Shown here: positions 33,284-42,617 of the stretch, piece by piece
How the letters are laid out: the number at the start of each line of letters is the position of its first letter
Numbering within the stretch: the first letter of the stretch is position 1
Assembly (NCBI GenBank): GCA_020912385.1
Contig: CP087206.1
Location: forward strand, 4,216,001-4,280,000
Length of the DNA stretch: 64,000 bases
Direction of reading: 5' to 3'
Source: Neofusicoccum parvum
Lineage: Eukaryota > Ascomycota > Dothideomycetes > Botryosphaeriales > Botryosphaeriaceae
The notes under the pieces: generated by a model
The model's input: the letters and a program-made list of their open reading frames with translations, nothing else
Database searches by the model: none
Told to the model about the DNA's origin: nothing
Position numbers and translations under genes: made by a program

Positions 33284-33937
33284 GGAGTCCAGGCTCGGAG
33301 CCATGTAGAATCTGTTGGACGAGCTTTGGGCTATTCTTGAAGTGTATTCTAGGGGAGGCATCTAATGAAAGGAAAGGTGTTGCGCCGGCAGGTTTCATAG
33401 AAATTTAAATTGTGGGAAACTTAAAATCCTCTCTCATTCTGTACGTTGAACGGGTTATAAACACGTCTAGAGTAAAGAAATAATTAGTAAGTTCTTTTAT
33501 ACTTCACAACTTAGTTTCTATACTTAATACCTCTAAAGAATTTGTATTTTCTTAGTTAGTGGAATATTAAAAAGAAATTTAATAAAAGCGAAGTCGTGAG
33601 CCTTGGAGGACGATGGTCTACACGTGTAAATTCGACGAGCAGAGAGCGGCGACAGTGTCGACAAAGCATGAACCAATATTATCATCGATGAAAACAGCTT
33701 TCGGGCTTCCAATTATATATACAGAGTTACAGAACAGAAATACTGGCCGCCATCCTTCGCTAATACGATGCATAAAGCCCTAGGGGTATCCGCCTTTACA
33801 ATTTCCAAGGAACCATCCAGTCTACCTCTTTACACGGTTTTGTCCTCACATTTTCTCTATGTCTCGATCCCGAACCTCCCCTCCCCTCCATACCATTACT
33901 CCCCCACCACCGGCGTTCTCAACCACAAAAGCCTCTT
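33284..33937. other. AT-rich spacer, partly 3' UTR
   Basis: Positions 33400-33600 are AT-rich with no coding signal. The right end is C-rich (TCCCCTCCCCTCC near 33880) and is the 3' UTR side of the aspartyl-protease-like gene. Confidence 0.4.
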
Positions 33938-35599
33938 CTACTTCCGCTCCTCCCGCGGGCTCAGCGGCGCGTTCCCATCCATCTCAAACACCGCGTGGTT
34001 CGTGCACAGCTCGTACGCGACGTCCCGGCCCGCGTCAAGCTCCTGTGCCCGGTGCGCCTTGTCCTGGTCCGTGTACCCGGCGCCCATCTCCAAGATCTGG
34101 TTGTGCCCCGCCTCGCTGATTCCCCACCGCCATGGGTCGTACGGCTTCGGCTCCTGAGCCGCCTGCAGCTCCGCCTGGCGCGCGGCCGCAGCTTCTTCCT
34201 CTTCGCGTCTTGTCCGGCGCCGACGCCGACAGCACAGCAACAACGCCAGCAGCGCGAGCAGCCCGACGGCCCCAGCGCCGACGGCGATGCCAATGGTCGC
34301 GCCGGTGCTGAGGCCCGAAGAACCGGAGGTGGGGATGTCGGCGCCGGGCGGCTCAATGGCGACGAGCTGGGCGTCCGGCAATGGGTCGGAGAACTTGGTC
34401 TGCGCGATGGTGAAGTTTCGGCGCTCCTGATCGACGATGAGGTAGGCTTCCTGGAGTAAGGCGCGGCCGATTGTGTACTGGTTGGTGTTGTTTGCCTTGC
34501 GGATGGGGAAGTAGCGGGTCGCGTTCTCGTAATAGGGAGTGGATATCTGCAGGTCGAAGGCGGCGAAGGGAACTTCAATATTCGTGCTGTTGGAGTCGGA
34601 GGTGTAGATTTCGTTGCCGAGCTTGAAGGTGAAGGTGGGGTTCATCTGGAGGATGTCTTCGCGGATCGTTTCGTTCCAGAGGTACAGGTCCGTGGTGTTG
34701 TCGTAGATAAGGCCGAAGGAGGTGACAAAGCGGCCGCACACATCCTCGGGGAGCCACAAATAGGGAGCCGTAGAGTCGATGGCGGATAGATGGCCGCCAC
34801 TAGTCAATGCTGCTAAGCCTTCCAGGCTGTCGGAGGTGGTGATGGACTGGACTCCAACGACAAGAGTGCGGTCGCTGTCGGTGGAAAAAGTAAAGCTGAA
34901 ATCCGGCCATTCGAAGCGAGACTGATCGTATCCGCCCAGCACCAGGTTTCCGGGAACTTTTTTGAATCCTTCCGATGCACAGTCAGTGTCAGGGTTAATC
35001 TTACTTGGCAGCGTCGACTTACGGTGCTGCGCCCCTGCTGTGTACGCATACGACAGGCTGGGGATTTTCCCTTTTTGCTTCATGTTGTCGACAAGACTGG
35101 TCACGGGGTCGCTGACGCTGGAGAAGCTGGACGATGTTGCTGTCACGCCGAGCAGGCCCATGTAGAAGTCCTTGGTGGCGATGCCGGCGACGACCTGGTG
35201 CTCCATTTCCAGGGCAAAGGGGTCCTGGCCGCTGCCGAGGTGGACGGTATCGTAGCCATATTGACCGTTGCCGTGGAGGTTAAGGTCGTCCTCGAGCCCA
35301 AGGTTGTACAGGCCGATAAGGTCCCAGGTGGTCGACTCGTTGGTCTGGAAACCCGGGCTGGCAGCGCCGTTGAAGGGCTCTGCGCCACGCGTCTGCGCGC
35401 AGTCGCTGGGATCGTCTGCAGTGCAGCCCTCAGGGAGCACCACCCACGTCTCGTGACCGCGCGTTGAGACGAGGACGCGGAAGTCCTGCGGCGGCGTGCC
35501 GACGGCGATGCGGAAGGTGGACCAGTCGCCGTCGTTGCCATCCCACTCGCCGGTTGCGGGTACGGCGATGGGTGCGGGAGCAGTGGTGCTGGTGGCCAT
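33938..35599 (-). CDS. Membrane-anchored aspartyl-protease-like protein, probably catalytically dead
   Basis: Fungal A1-type aspartyl protease fold with a C-terminal TM helix. Exons 35599-35023 and 34968-33938 (intron of 54 nt, donor GTAAGT, acceptor CGGAAG; the intron is in frame, so an unspliced ORF also exists) give 535 aa from the first ATG. The fold begins GDWSTFRIAVGTPPQDFRV. The first active-site DTGS is replaced by VSTRGHETW (Ser at the Asp position, ~45). The second site reads AIDSTAPYLWLP with its Asp kept. NLVLGGYD and the N-glycosylation sites fit a secreted ectodomain. The TM segment (~415-437, GATIGIAVGAGAVGLLALLALLLCC) is followed by a basic stop and a ~95-residue cytosolic tail. 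No signal peptide follows the ATG at 35599, so an upstream exon before 35600 is likely missing from the model. Confidence 0.8.
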   Translation of the reverse strand: MATSTTAPAPIAVPATGEWDGNDGDWSTFRIAVGTPPQDFRVLVSTRGHETWVVLPEGCTADDPSDCAQTRGAEPFNGAASPGFQTNESTTWDLIGLYNLGLEDDLNLHGNGQYGYDTVHLGSGQDPFALEMEHQVVAGIATKDFYMGLLGVTATSSSFSSVSDPVTSLVDNMKQKGKIPSLSYAYTAGAQHRKSTLPSKINPDTDCASEGFKKVPGNLVLGGYDQSRFEWPDFSFTFSTDSDRTLVVGVQSITTSDSLEGLAALTSGGHLSAIDSTAPYLWLPEDVCGRFVTSFGLIYDNTTDLYLWNETIREDILQMNPTFTFKLGNEIYTSDSNSTNIEVPFAAFDLQISTPYYENATRYFPIRKANNTNQYTIGRALLQEAYLIVDQERRNFTIAQTKFSDPLPDAQLVAIEPPGADIPTSGSSGLSTGATIGIAVGAGAVGLLALLALLLCCRRRRRTRREEEEAAAARQAELQAAQEPKPYDPWRWGISEAGHNQILEMGAGYTDQDKAHRAQELDAGRDVAYELCTNHAVFEMDGNAPLSPREERK

Positions 35600-36761
35600 C
35601 AGCCCCCCGCGTGGGCGCAGCCTGCGCGCCGGGTGCCTGGTGCGCGGGTGCCAGAGGCCGGAGGAGCAGGCAGCAAGCAAGTCTACTTACCCAGCGGGCG
35701 CTTAGGGTGCACAACAGCAATCCATAGACGCAGCGAAAGAAAGTGGTTAAATGTCGAAACGAAAGATACGGCGCGCGCTGGCGGTCTGGTGTCGAGAGAA
35801 GCCGTTCCGCGCCGGCGGCTGGCTTGAAGAGGACGGGCGGTTCGACAGGCGGGAGTGGGTGCTGCGCCTTGTGCGGCCCCAGGGATCGACGCCACTCGGC
35901 GGCTGCGCCAAAACGCTGTTTGACACCGGGCAACGGCTGGTGCGGGACCGCTTGGCTGGTCCGCCTTTCAGCCCCAATCTGTTCGCAGTGCTGCATACCC
36001 ATTGGCCTCCGTCCACTTCCCGTGCAACTACTACGGCCCCCTCTGTCTCATTCTGTCGGCCCCGTCTTACATGCGTCCCCCTTTTTGTTCATGCCGTCTC
36101 ACCACCAGCTCGGTGGAATGCTACAGCCTTTACCGAGGACCGAGCCGGACGTAATCACGATGGGGTCGCACAGCAGGCCGCCGGGCAGGTTGAACAATTT
36201 CAGAATCCCTGTTGCCCATTTTCTATTTTTCTCTCATATCGCCATGGAAAAAAAACTGGAGGAAAAGTTGGTATGAAAAGAAGCAACAACAATCCATGCC
36301 TTTTTAGGGCTTTGGTCCGAAATGTTTAGGATCGCCACCGCTCTAACCAGCTTCTGCGTTATCGTTGGATGGGGCCAAGCCGCGGTGTGGACGAAGGGAG
36401 GGCGGCTCCTTGCAGATCCGCGTTATAGCGACAAATAGCACTAGCCGTAGCCGGCCCCCATCCAGCTGTCAGCTCTAGACGTGTTGTCTGCCACATGTAG
36501 AGTGCAGTGCGACTGTCAGAGCCGGAATCCTTCCGTCCACGATAGCGAATTTCCCATGCAGCCATTATTGTGGAATAACAGCACACCCTAGCAGTGGCGT
36601 AGTGTCCTCGAACCCTAGGCAGCAGCGGCTCGTCAGAATGTGCAAAGTCGAGCGGTGCTTGCCGGTGCGCTCTGCATTTGGCCCCCTTTCAACTACTTAG
36701 ACCACCGCCGTAGCACCGTGTCATCCTCCGTTCTTGCCTCGTGCCTCATTCTGCTGCAAAA
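35600..36761. other. Intergenic region with 5' ends of two divergent genes
   Basis: Probably holds a missed first exon of the aspartyl-protease-like gene: an open frame near 35700-35740 (minus) reads VYGLLLCTLSARW before a GTAAGT, but it has no convincing ATG. It also holds the promoter of the GPI-type repeat protein. Overlapping ORFs over 35743-36329 show no family features. Confidence 0.35.
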
Positions 36762-39313
36762 ATGTACCCTCACAGCCGCTCGTTAATATCTTTAGCAATA
36801 TTGTGTTTGTTGATTGACCCGACATTTCAAACAAGCACTCCAGATGCAATTGTTACGCCGATACCCGTGGGAACGCCACAAGCAGGATCCTCAGCCTTGG
36901 GCGATGGCGGCTCTTCTAAGGGCTCAGCGCAGTGCACTGGCTGTGCTCTCCAACCAGGAGACCTCATCTCTTACGACGCATCAGATCCCATATCTGTAAC
37001 GTATATCACGGAGACGGTATTGAAGAATACATACTATGTTGTTGATGGAAGCTCTACGGACACAAGCTTCTCTTTCGAAACAAAGGAGGTAACAACAACA
37101 GTAGACCCAAGTGCTACCAATGATGATGGCGGAGTCAATGTGTTTGCCTCGAACATGACATGGGAGTGGAGTGGGACCATCCTGTAAGCACTACCAAGAA
37201 GGCCAATGACGGCATGCTAAGAAATATTAGGACTTGGCCGACGACGTATTATGTCTACACTGTCCTTGATGGATGCGGGAGCTCTGCCACTGCAGTAGCT
37301 GTGCCATCAGGCGAAGGTTCGTCACAGGGCTCGACAGACGTCAGCGTACCTGGCGTCGACATTTCAAAGTGCACAACGAAACCGGGCCCAGTTCCAGTCA
37401 GCAAAATACCATATCAGACCCCCGCCAGGAGATTTGAACAACCCCGGAGAGATGGTGCCGCGGTCGCTGCCACAGATCCTCCGCCATTTCCTACTCTGAA
37501 TCCGCGACAGGACACCGGGAATACTTCATACAGCTACAATGCTTCACAGCACACAACGGTGGCGCAGTTGACACAAGTGACTCTGACCGGCCGTAGCTTC
37601 ACGAGCAGGAAAAACTCGCAAGCATACATAGCTCCTGTGGGCACATCGACACGGAGTCAAGGCGGAGGAGGCGTCGAGGCACCTCCGACGGCGGAGCCTG
37701 TTATTCCACCTTCCGCGTCAGGAAGCGGAGTGATGGCTGAAACCACTGTTCAGCGCCCTACGGAGACGACTGCGAATCCCGGCCTTGGCCAGATCCTCTC
37801 ATCAATTGCTGCAATGCTCTCCTCCCCCTCTGCAGCACCAAACGACGATCCTTCGGAGGTGAACAACAATCCGCCAGCATCAAATACCAATCCGCCGGCA
37901 TCGAACAATGACCCAGGAACGCCCGATAACGATCCGCCCGGTGCAAACCCTCCCGTCCTAACCGTCGCCTCATCAGCCGTCACCGCCCAGCCCAACAGCG
38001 TTTTCGTCATCGCTCCCGGCGCAACCCTCTCGCCCGGCGGTCCCGAGCTCACCGTCGCAGGCACAACCTACAGCCTCGGCCCCTCCGCCAGCATCGCCGT
38101 CGTCAATGGCGCCACCCAAACCATCGCTCCCGGTCCTTCGCCCCTCGCAGCCGCCCCCGCCGCACCGCCCGTCCTCACCGTCGGAACGCAGGCCTACACA
38201 CAAACAACCGTCTCCGGCACGCCCCAAGTCATCCTCGGTCCCGGGACAACCCTCCTTCCCGGCGGCCCCGCCGTGACCCTCGGCAGCGGCACGACGATCA
38301 GTCTCAACCCGGCCGGCAACACCGCAGTCGTCAACGGCGCCACACTGGCGCTCTCTCCTCCCGCCGGCATCACCGCCGCAGGCTTCCCAGCACCAACGCA
38401 ACCCCCCGTTCTCACCGTCGGAGGCCAGCCCATCACTGCCGCCATATCGGACGGCACGACGCAGTTTGTCCTCGCGCCCGGCACAACGCTTTCACCCGGT
38501 GGCTCCGCTGTCACACTCTCCGGGACGACGTACTCCATCCCTTCCCCTTCCTCCGGCTCTGGGCCCGGCTTAGGCTCCATCGTCCTCATCAACGGCGCGA
38601 CCTCCACGCTCGTTGGCGCCTCTCTACCCACCACCCAAGCGCCGGTCCTCACTATCGGCGGCCAAACCGTCACCGCCGCCGTCGTGGTTGGGACGACCGA
38701 GTACGTAGTCGCGCCCGGCACGACCCTCACTCCCGGTGGCACCGTCATCGTCTCCGGCACCACGTACAGCCTCCCCGCCGCCAGCACCGCCGGCTCGGAA
38801 ATCGGCGCTGGCGCGAGGGTTGGCTCGGTCCTGCTCGTCAACGGCGCGTCGTCGACCATTCCCACCGCCGTCGGCACTGACAGCGGTAGCGGCAGGGGCA
38901 AAGCCGCAGGCACCGTGACGACTAACGCACCCGCGGGGCCGCCAACGCTGACGGTCGACGGGACGATGTTCCGGCCGACGGTGTTAGGGACATCGACGTA
39001 CTGGGTGATGGACGGGGAGACGCTGACGCCGGGGGGCGTCGTGACGGTGGGGGGGATGACGGTGAGCTTAGGGGCGGGAGGGACGGCATCGGTGGTGGTG
39101 ATTGATGGCGAAACGAGCACGGTGCGGACGGCGACAGGGAGTGGCGAGGGAGAGGGAGGGGCGGCGAGCACGGGGCTGGGGGGGTTCGTCGCGAGTGGGA
39201 TTGGGAGTGGAAGTAGTACGGGGGCGGGGGAAATGAGGGTGATTGTTCAGAGGGGAAGGCTTTTAGGCAACTTGGGTTTGAGCGTGTTACTCTTCTTTAG
39301 TGGGTTTTTATAG
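36762..39313 (+). CDS. Secreted repeat protein, probably GPI-anchored
   Basis: Exons 36762-37183 and 37231-39313 (donor GTAAGC, branch GCTAAG, acceptor ATATTAG) give about 834 aa. The ATG at 36762 starts a signal peptide (SLISLAILCLLIDP); an in-frame GTG 21 bases earlier is not the start. An N-terminal Cys-containing region (CTGC, DGCG) is followed by a Ser/Thr/Pro/Asn-rich linker. From ~37953 come five degenerate repeats of about 65-80 residues, each with PPVLTVGG, then APGTTLSPGG, then SGTTYSL and NGATST. The C-terminal end, NLGLSVLLFFSGFL after a small-residue stretch, is typical of a GPI signal. Likely a cell-wall or surface protein. Repeat number would be expected to vary between strains. 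Confidence 0.8.
37953..39125 (+). repeat. Five degenerate coding repeats (PVLTV...PGTTL.PGG...GTTY...NGA)
   Basis: Units begin near 37953, 38166, 38400, 38640 and 38940, spaced 210-300 bases. The core PVLTV(G)GQ/APGTTLSPGG is conserved in protein, while the DNA is well diverged. The expansion is therefore old and kept by selection rather than a recent duplication. Confidence 0.8.
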
Positions 39314-39562
39314 ATATAAAATTATAATAATGATTCGTGGGCGTCTACGTTATAGACGTAGAATTTCTAAAAAATATCAAGAAAAAAAAATAATAACTAA
39401 GATATTAGCAACCAATCGACTGTTTATATGTATTAATGATAATTGAATCACCCTACGTTTCTTATAAGTCGGGTCGACCCCGTTTTTTTTTAGCGTGAGT
39501 AAAGTGTCTACTGGCCAATCTATGGTGTTAGATGAGTTAAAATATGATTGGCTTATTAACCG
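39314..39562. other. AT-rich spacer
   Basis: Short AT-rich spacer with A and T runs (AAGAAAAAAAAATAA, TTTTTTTT) between the repeat protein and the HET-like gene. No gene is seen. Confidence 0.5.
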
Positions 39563-42244
39563 ATGATGATATTTTCGCCATCCGCTGCAGCCTCAAGTGT
39601 ATCCTTACAAAACACTGGCAGACTTTCATCCCTTCCGTCCTCGATTCCCATGCTATCCCAAAACATGATGGAGATGCATGTTCATGATAGATTCGAGCCC
39701 AGTCGTATAAGCGAGATATTGCGAGACGGCATATATGTTCAGCCGCCCGATGTCCAGGACTATCCGTGGGAATTCTTGAGCGCCACATTGGACCATGACT
39801 TGATCCCTGGACGGCTGACTCCTTATAATGACACGGTGCGCCTTCGAAGAGCAACAAAGATCTGCAGAAAGCTTCTCGGGCTTGTTCAGGACCCGGAGCA
39901 CCACTTGGAACGGCTCGATGAAGAATTTTCTCGGCTTCTCGACTTCAACATCATCAATTTCGAAGGAGAGGAAGAGGAAATTGTGACCAGAACAACCCAT
40001 CTCCTTTCCAGAATGCCTCCCGACCCCCCACCTTACTGGGAGTTGAATGCAGCGCGAACGTGCAGTGAGCTCGATGAGCGCTACTTTGTCAATCAGACTC
40101 AAAGCCGTAGGCTGGAAAGCTTGAAAACGGCGCACTTCTTCAGCAACAATGTCATCCGAATGGCCCTGAGAGCAGTTTTGTGGCCGGGATCCAGACCGAG
40201 TTTCATTTCCTACCGAGACACATCTGATTTCAGCCACTCGTTCTATGCGTTCATCAACATGGTTTCCGACCTGCTCGAGGCATCTCTAGAAATGGAGCCA
40301 GGATCCTTGCGCGCTTCTGGCCACATGCTCATTCTCAGGTCCTTCCTTTGGACTACGTGGCACCGGGCCATATCCATCCACCATTGGCACGTTTTTCAAA
40401 TACAGCATGACATAGGAGCATATCCGGCACGAGCGGCTGTACTTCAGCTACGTGGAGGGAACATAATCAGAAAAGTGCAGAATGCAGCATCCCTCGACGA
40501 CAGTAGAACTCGGGATCTTCCGCCTTACATGTGTAAATGGGCCTTTCGGCTCATGTCGTCGCAACAGGAATCCGTAGGGCTCGATTTCCGACGTGTTGTA
40601 TCAAGATATCACGAGCTTTTTGGCCATCTTCCCCCCAGGTGCATCATGCTGACCGGAGGACAGCCTCGCCAGTGCTCGGGAGAAAATCCTGGTCTTTGTC
40701 AACGATTCGTGGGTGCACGGATCGAGGACCAATCAACCCACGCTCCCAGTTGCCAGGGTGGGCAGAGTTGTTACAGGGTGTTCTGGAACGAGGACTCGTA
40801 CCGTCGCGTGGATGGGTGCCGTGCAGTACGGGTTGAAGGATTGGAGAATGGCCTCTTGTCGTACTGCGCTGCGTCCGCTGAGACCATGGCCATATCGCAC
40901 GTGTGGAGCCATGGGCAGGGCGGAAGGCCCGAGAAGGAACCCGGTTCCACCGGATTCAATGTCTGCTTACACTTTCGATATTCCGAGATTGCACGCCGGT
41001 ACGGATGCACCTCTTACTGGATGGATACGCCTTGTATCCCCCAAGACCATGAATTGCGCGCTGAAGCCATCGCGCAGATCAACAACGTTTTCAGCAAAAG
41101 TCGACTCACCCTCTTGTGCGATAGGGATATAATGACAATCGACGTCCGCAACCCAACCATTGCACTTCAAGAATCTATCCTGGCCTCCCTACTCGTTTGC
41201 GATTGGAACGTCCGAGCATGGACCCTCCTCGAAGCCGTCAAAGGAGACAAGAACATGCATCTCCTCTGCAAGGACAACCGCGTCTTGCGTCTCGCAGACA
41301 TCCTCCGAACCATCCACGAGGAGGGGAGTGTGGATCTGATCAACACATACTTGTCAGCTCATCATCTGATCCCCCGAGCAGGGAGAAGAGACGAAGGAGG
41401 TCTCAAAGTATACAACTCAAGGGACTCTTCGTTCATGATAACCCTCAGAGCCTTCAGCCTCGAAGAAGCAGCAAGCTTGTTAAGCCATCGGCACGCCAGC
41501 AGAGGCGGCGACGAGGTCGTCATCTGGAGCATTCTCGTAGAATGGCCCGAAATATGCTACAAAGCCGAGCGCTTCTGGAAATATCCTACAAGCATCCGAA
41601 CCGGCTTCCTGATGTCTCACGCACCTCGAGTGCGGGGCAAGAAAGGGTTGTCATGGGCACCAAGCCGACCGGATCTGCTGCTGCAGAAACCCAAAGATCA
41701 GCCGGGAGATGAGCAGCAATTCCATTCGTATCCGGGCGAGGGCAGCACGTTGGGAGAAGTCTCGGATGCTGGGCTTCTGGCGTCGTGGATGGCATTTCAA
41801 GTCAACCATGCCGCTGGATTCTGGACGTGTCTACTGCGTTATCTGTCATCCTTACTGGAGGGAACCATGCTCGTTCTTTCAGGGACCTTTGGAAAGTGGC
41901 TTCAAGGGACAATGGCGTACGTGAATCAGGGATCTCTTGACCACATAACTCGCGTGTCAGCTTACTGGTTCGAGATGATGTTTATGGCATCGGCCACAAA
42001 GAAGCTCTACGCACAATATGTTGCCAATCTCACGACAGAAGCGCGACATATTACTTTCATACGACCGATGCGGGACATGACTGGGGAGGTGCTTCCATAC
42101 CTGTACTCGGGAGATGCTGAAAGAGTTCTGTTGGCTGTCATTTCATCTGACACTGGAGAGAGTTGGGTGTGGCAAGGCGTGGTGGAATGGGACAAGACCG
42201 TCCCTCTACCACCTTTCATCAACAAGCGATTTCTCATTGAATGA
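39563..42244 (+). CDS. HET-like (heterokaryon-incompatibility-type) domain protein
   Basis: Single-exon ORF of 893 aa. The central part (~430-580) carries a HET-domain variant: TMAISHVWSHGQGG, GCTSYWMDTPCIPQDH, AIAQINNVFSKSRLTLLCDRD and CDWNVRAWTLLEA. These correspond to the W-SYxW, DxxCIxQ and RxWTxQE elements of classical HET proteins. The N-terminal ~400 residues are helical and lack known motifs. The C-terminal ~250 residues contain a hydrophobic stretch (SSLLEGTMLVLSGTFG). HET proteins trigger cell death or growth arrest on non-self recognition, but whether this variant does so is inference. The modin-like gene is its convergent neighbour, 373 bp away. Confidence 0.75.
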   Translation: MMIFSPSAAASSVSLQNTGRLSSLPSSIPMLSQNMMEMHVHDRFEPSRISEILRDGIYVQPPDVQDYPWEFLSATLDHDLIPGRLTPYNDTVRLRRATKICRKLLGLVQDPEHHLERLDEEFSRLLDFNIINFEGEEEEIVTRTTHLLSRMPPDPPPYWELNAARTCSELDERYFVNQTQSRRLESLKTAHFFSNNVIRMALRAVLWPGSRPSFISYRDTSDFSHSFYAFINMVSDLLEASLEMEPGSLRASGHMLILRSFLWTTWHRAISIHHWHVFQIQHDIGAYPARAAVLQLRGGNIIRKVQNAASLDDSRTRDLPPYMCKWAFRLMSSQQESVGLDFRRVVSRYHELFGHLPPRCIMLTGGQPRQCSGENPGLCQRFVGARIEDQSTHAPSCQGGQSCYRVFWNEDSYRRVDGCRAVRVEGLENGLLSYCAASAETMAISHVWSHGQGGRPEKEPGSTGFNVCLHFRYSEIARRYGCTSYWMDTPCIPQDHELRAEAIAQINNVFSKSRLTLLCDRDIMTIDVRNPTIALQESILASLLVCDWNVRAWTLLEAVKGDKNMHLLCKDNRVLRLADILRTIHEEGSVDLINTYLSAHHLIPRAGRRDEGGLKVYNSRDSSFMITLRAFSLEEAASLLSHRHASRGGDEVVIWSILVEWPEICYKAERFWKYPTSIRTGFLMSHAPRVRGKKGLSWAPSRPDLLLQKPKDQPGDEQQFHSYPGEGSTLGEVSDAGLLASWMAFQVNHAAGFWTCLLRYLSSLLEGTMLVLSGTFGKWLQGTMAYVNQGSLDHITRVSAYWFEMMFMASATKKLYAQYVANLTTEARHITFIRPMRDMTGEVLPYLYSGDAERVLLAVISSDTGESWVWQGVVEWDKTVPLPPFINKRFLIE

Positions 42245-42617
42245 CGAAGACCTCCAACTATCGAGACAATATCCGAGGCCTACTCTTCGGGGGGACGGTT
42301 GTTGGTAAGTTGTTAGCTATACGGCTATCCAACGCACTACCGATCCATCACAGTTACTAATAGCCTGGAAGTAGGTCGGTTCATCTTGAAAAGCGGAGGT
42401 AATACTGTATAGCTCGATTACTAAAAGGAACCTCTTCTAGAGCTATAGATTTAAGGCGAGGGTCGGGGTAGAGCTCATAATAAGTAAGCCAAGTAAGCTA
42501 AGCGGCCCTTAAGGGCCGCTTATAAGCAGCTAGGCCTCCGCTTGGCTTACTTAGCGCTTGACCCGCTTGACTTACTAGGTTTATCAGTAACCCTAACCCT
42601 AAAGAACCCTCAAGAGA
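42245..42617. repeat. Palindromic repeat cluster with telomere-like tail
   Basis: The gap between two convergent genes contains a perfect 24-bp palindrome at 42499-42522 (TAAGCGGCCCTTAAGGGCCGCTTA). It is flanked by inverted TAAGTAAGCCAAG / CTTGGCTTACTTA phrases (42481 and 42540). Then come TAACCCTAACCCTAAAG (42588-42603), about two and a half copies of the fungal telomere repeat CCCTAA. This may be a short foldback element or a repaired break. Confidence 0.55.

Noticed and set aside
35743..36329. Two overlapping plus-strand ORFs of 177-192 codons
   Set aside because: No domain, low complexity in part, and they overlap the probable 5' exon and promoter of the aspartyl-protease-like gene.
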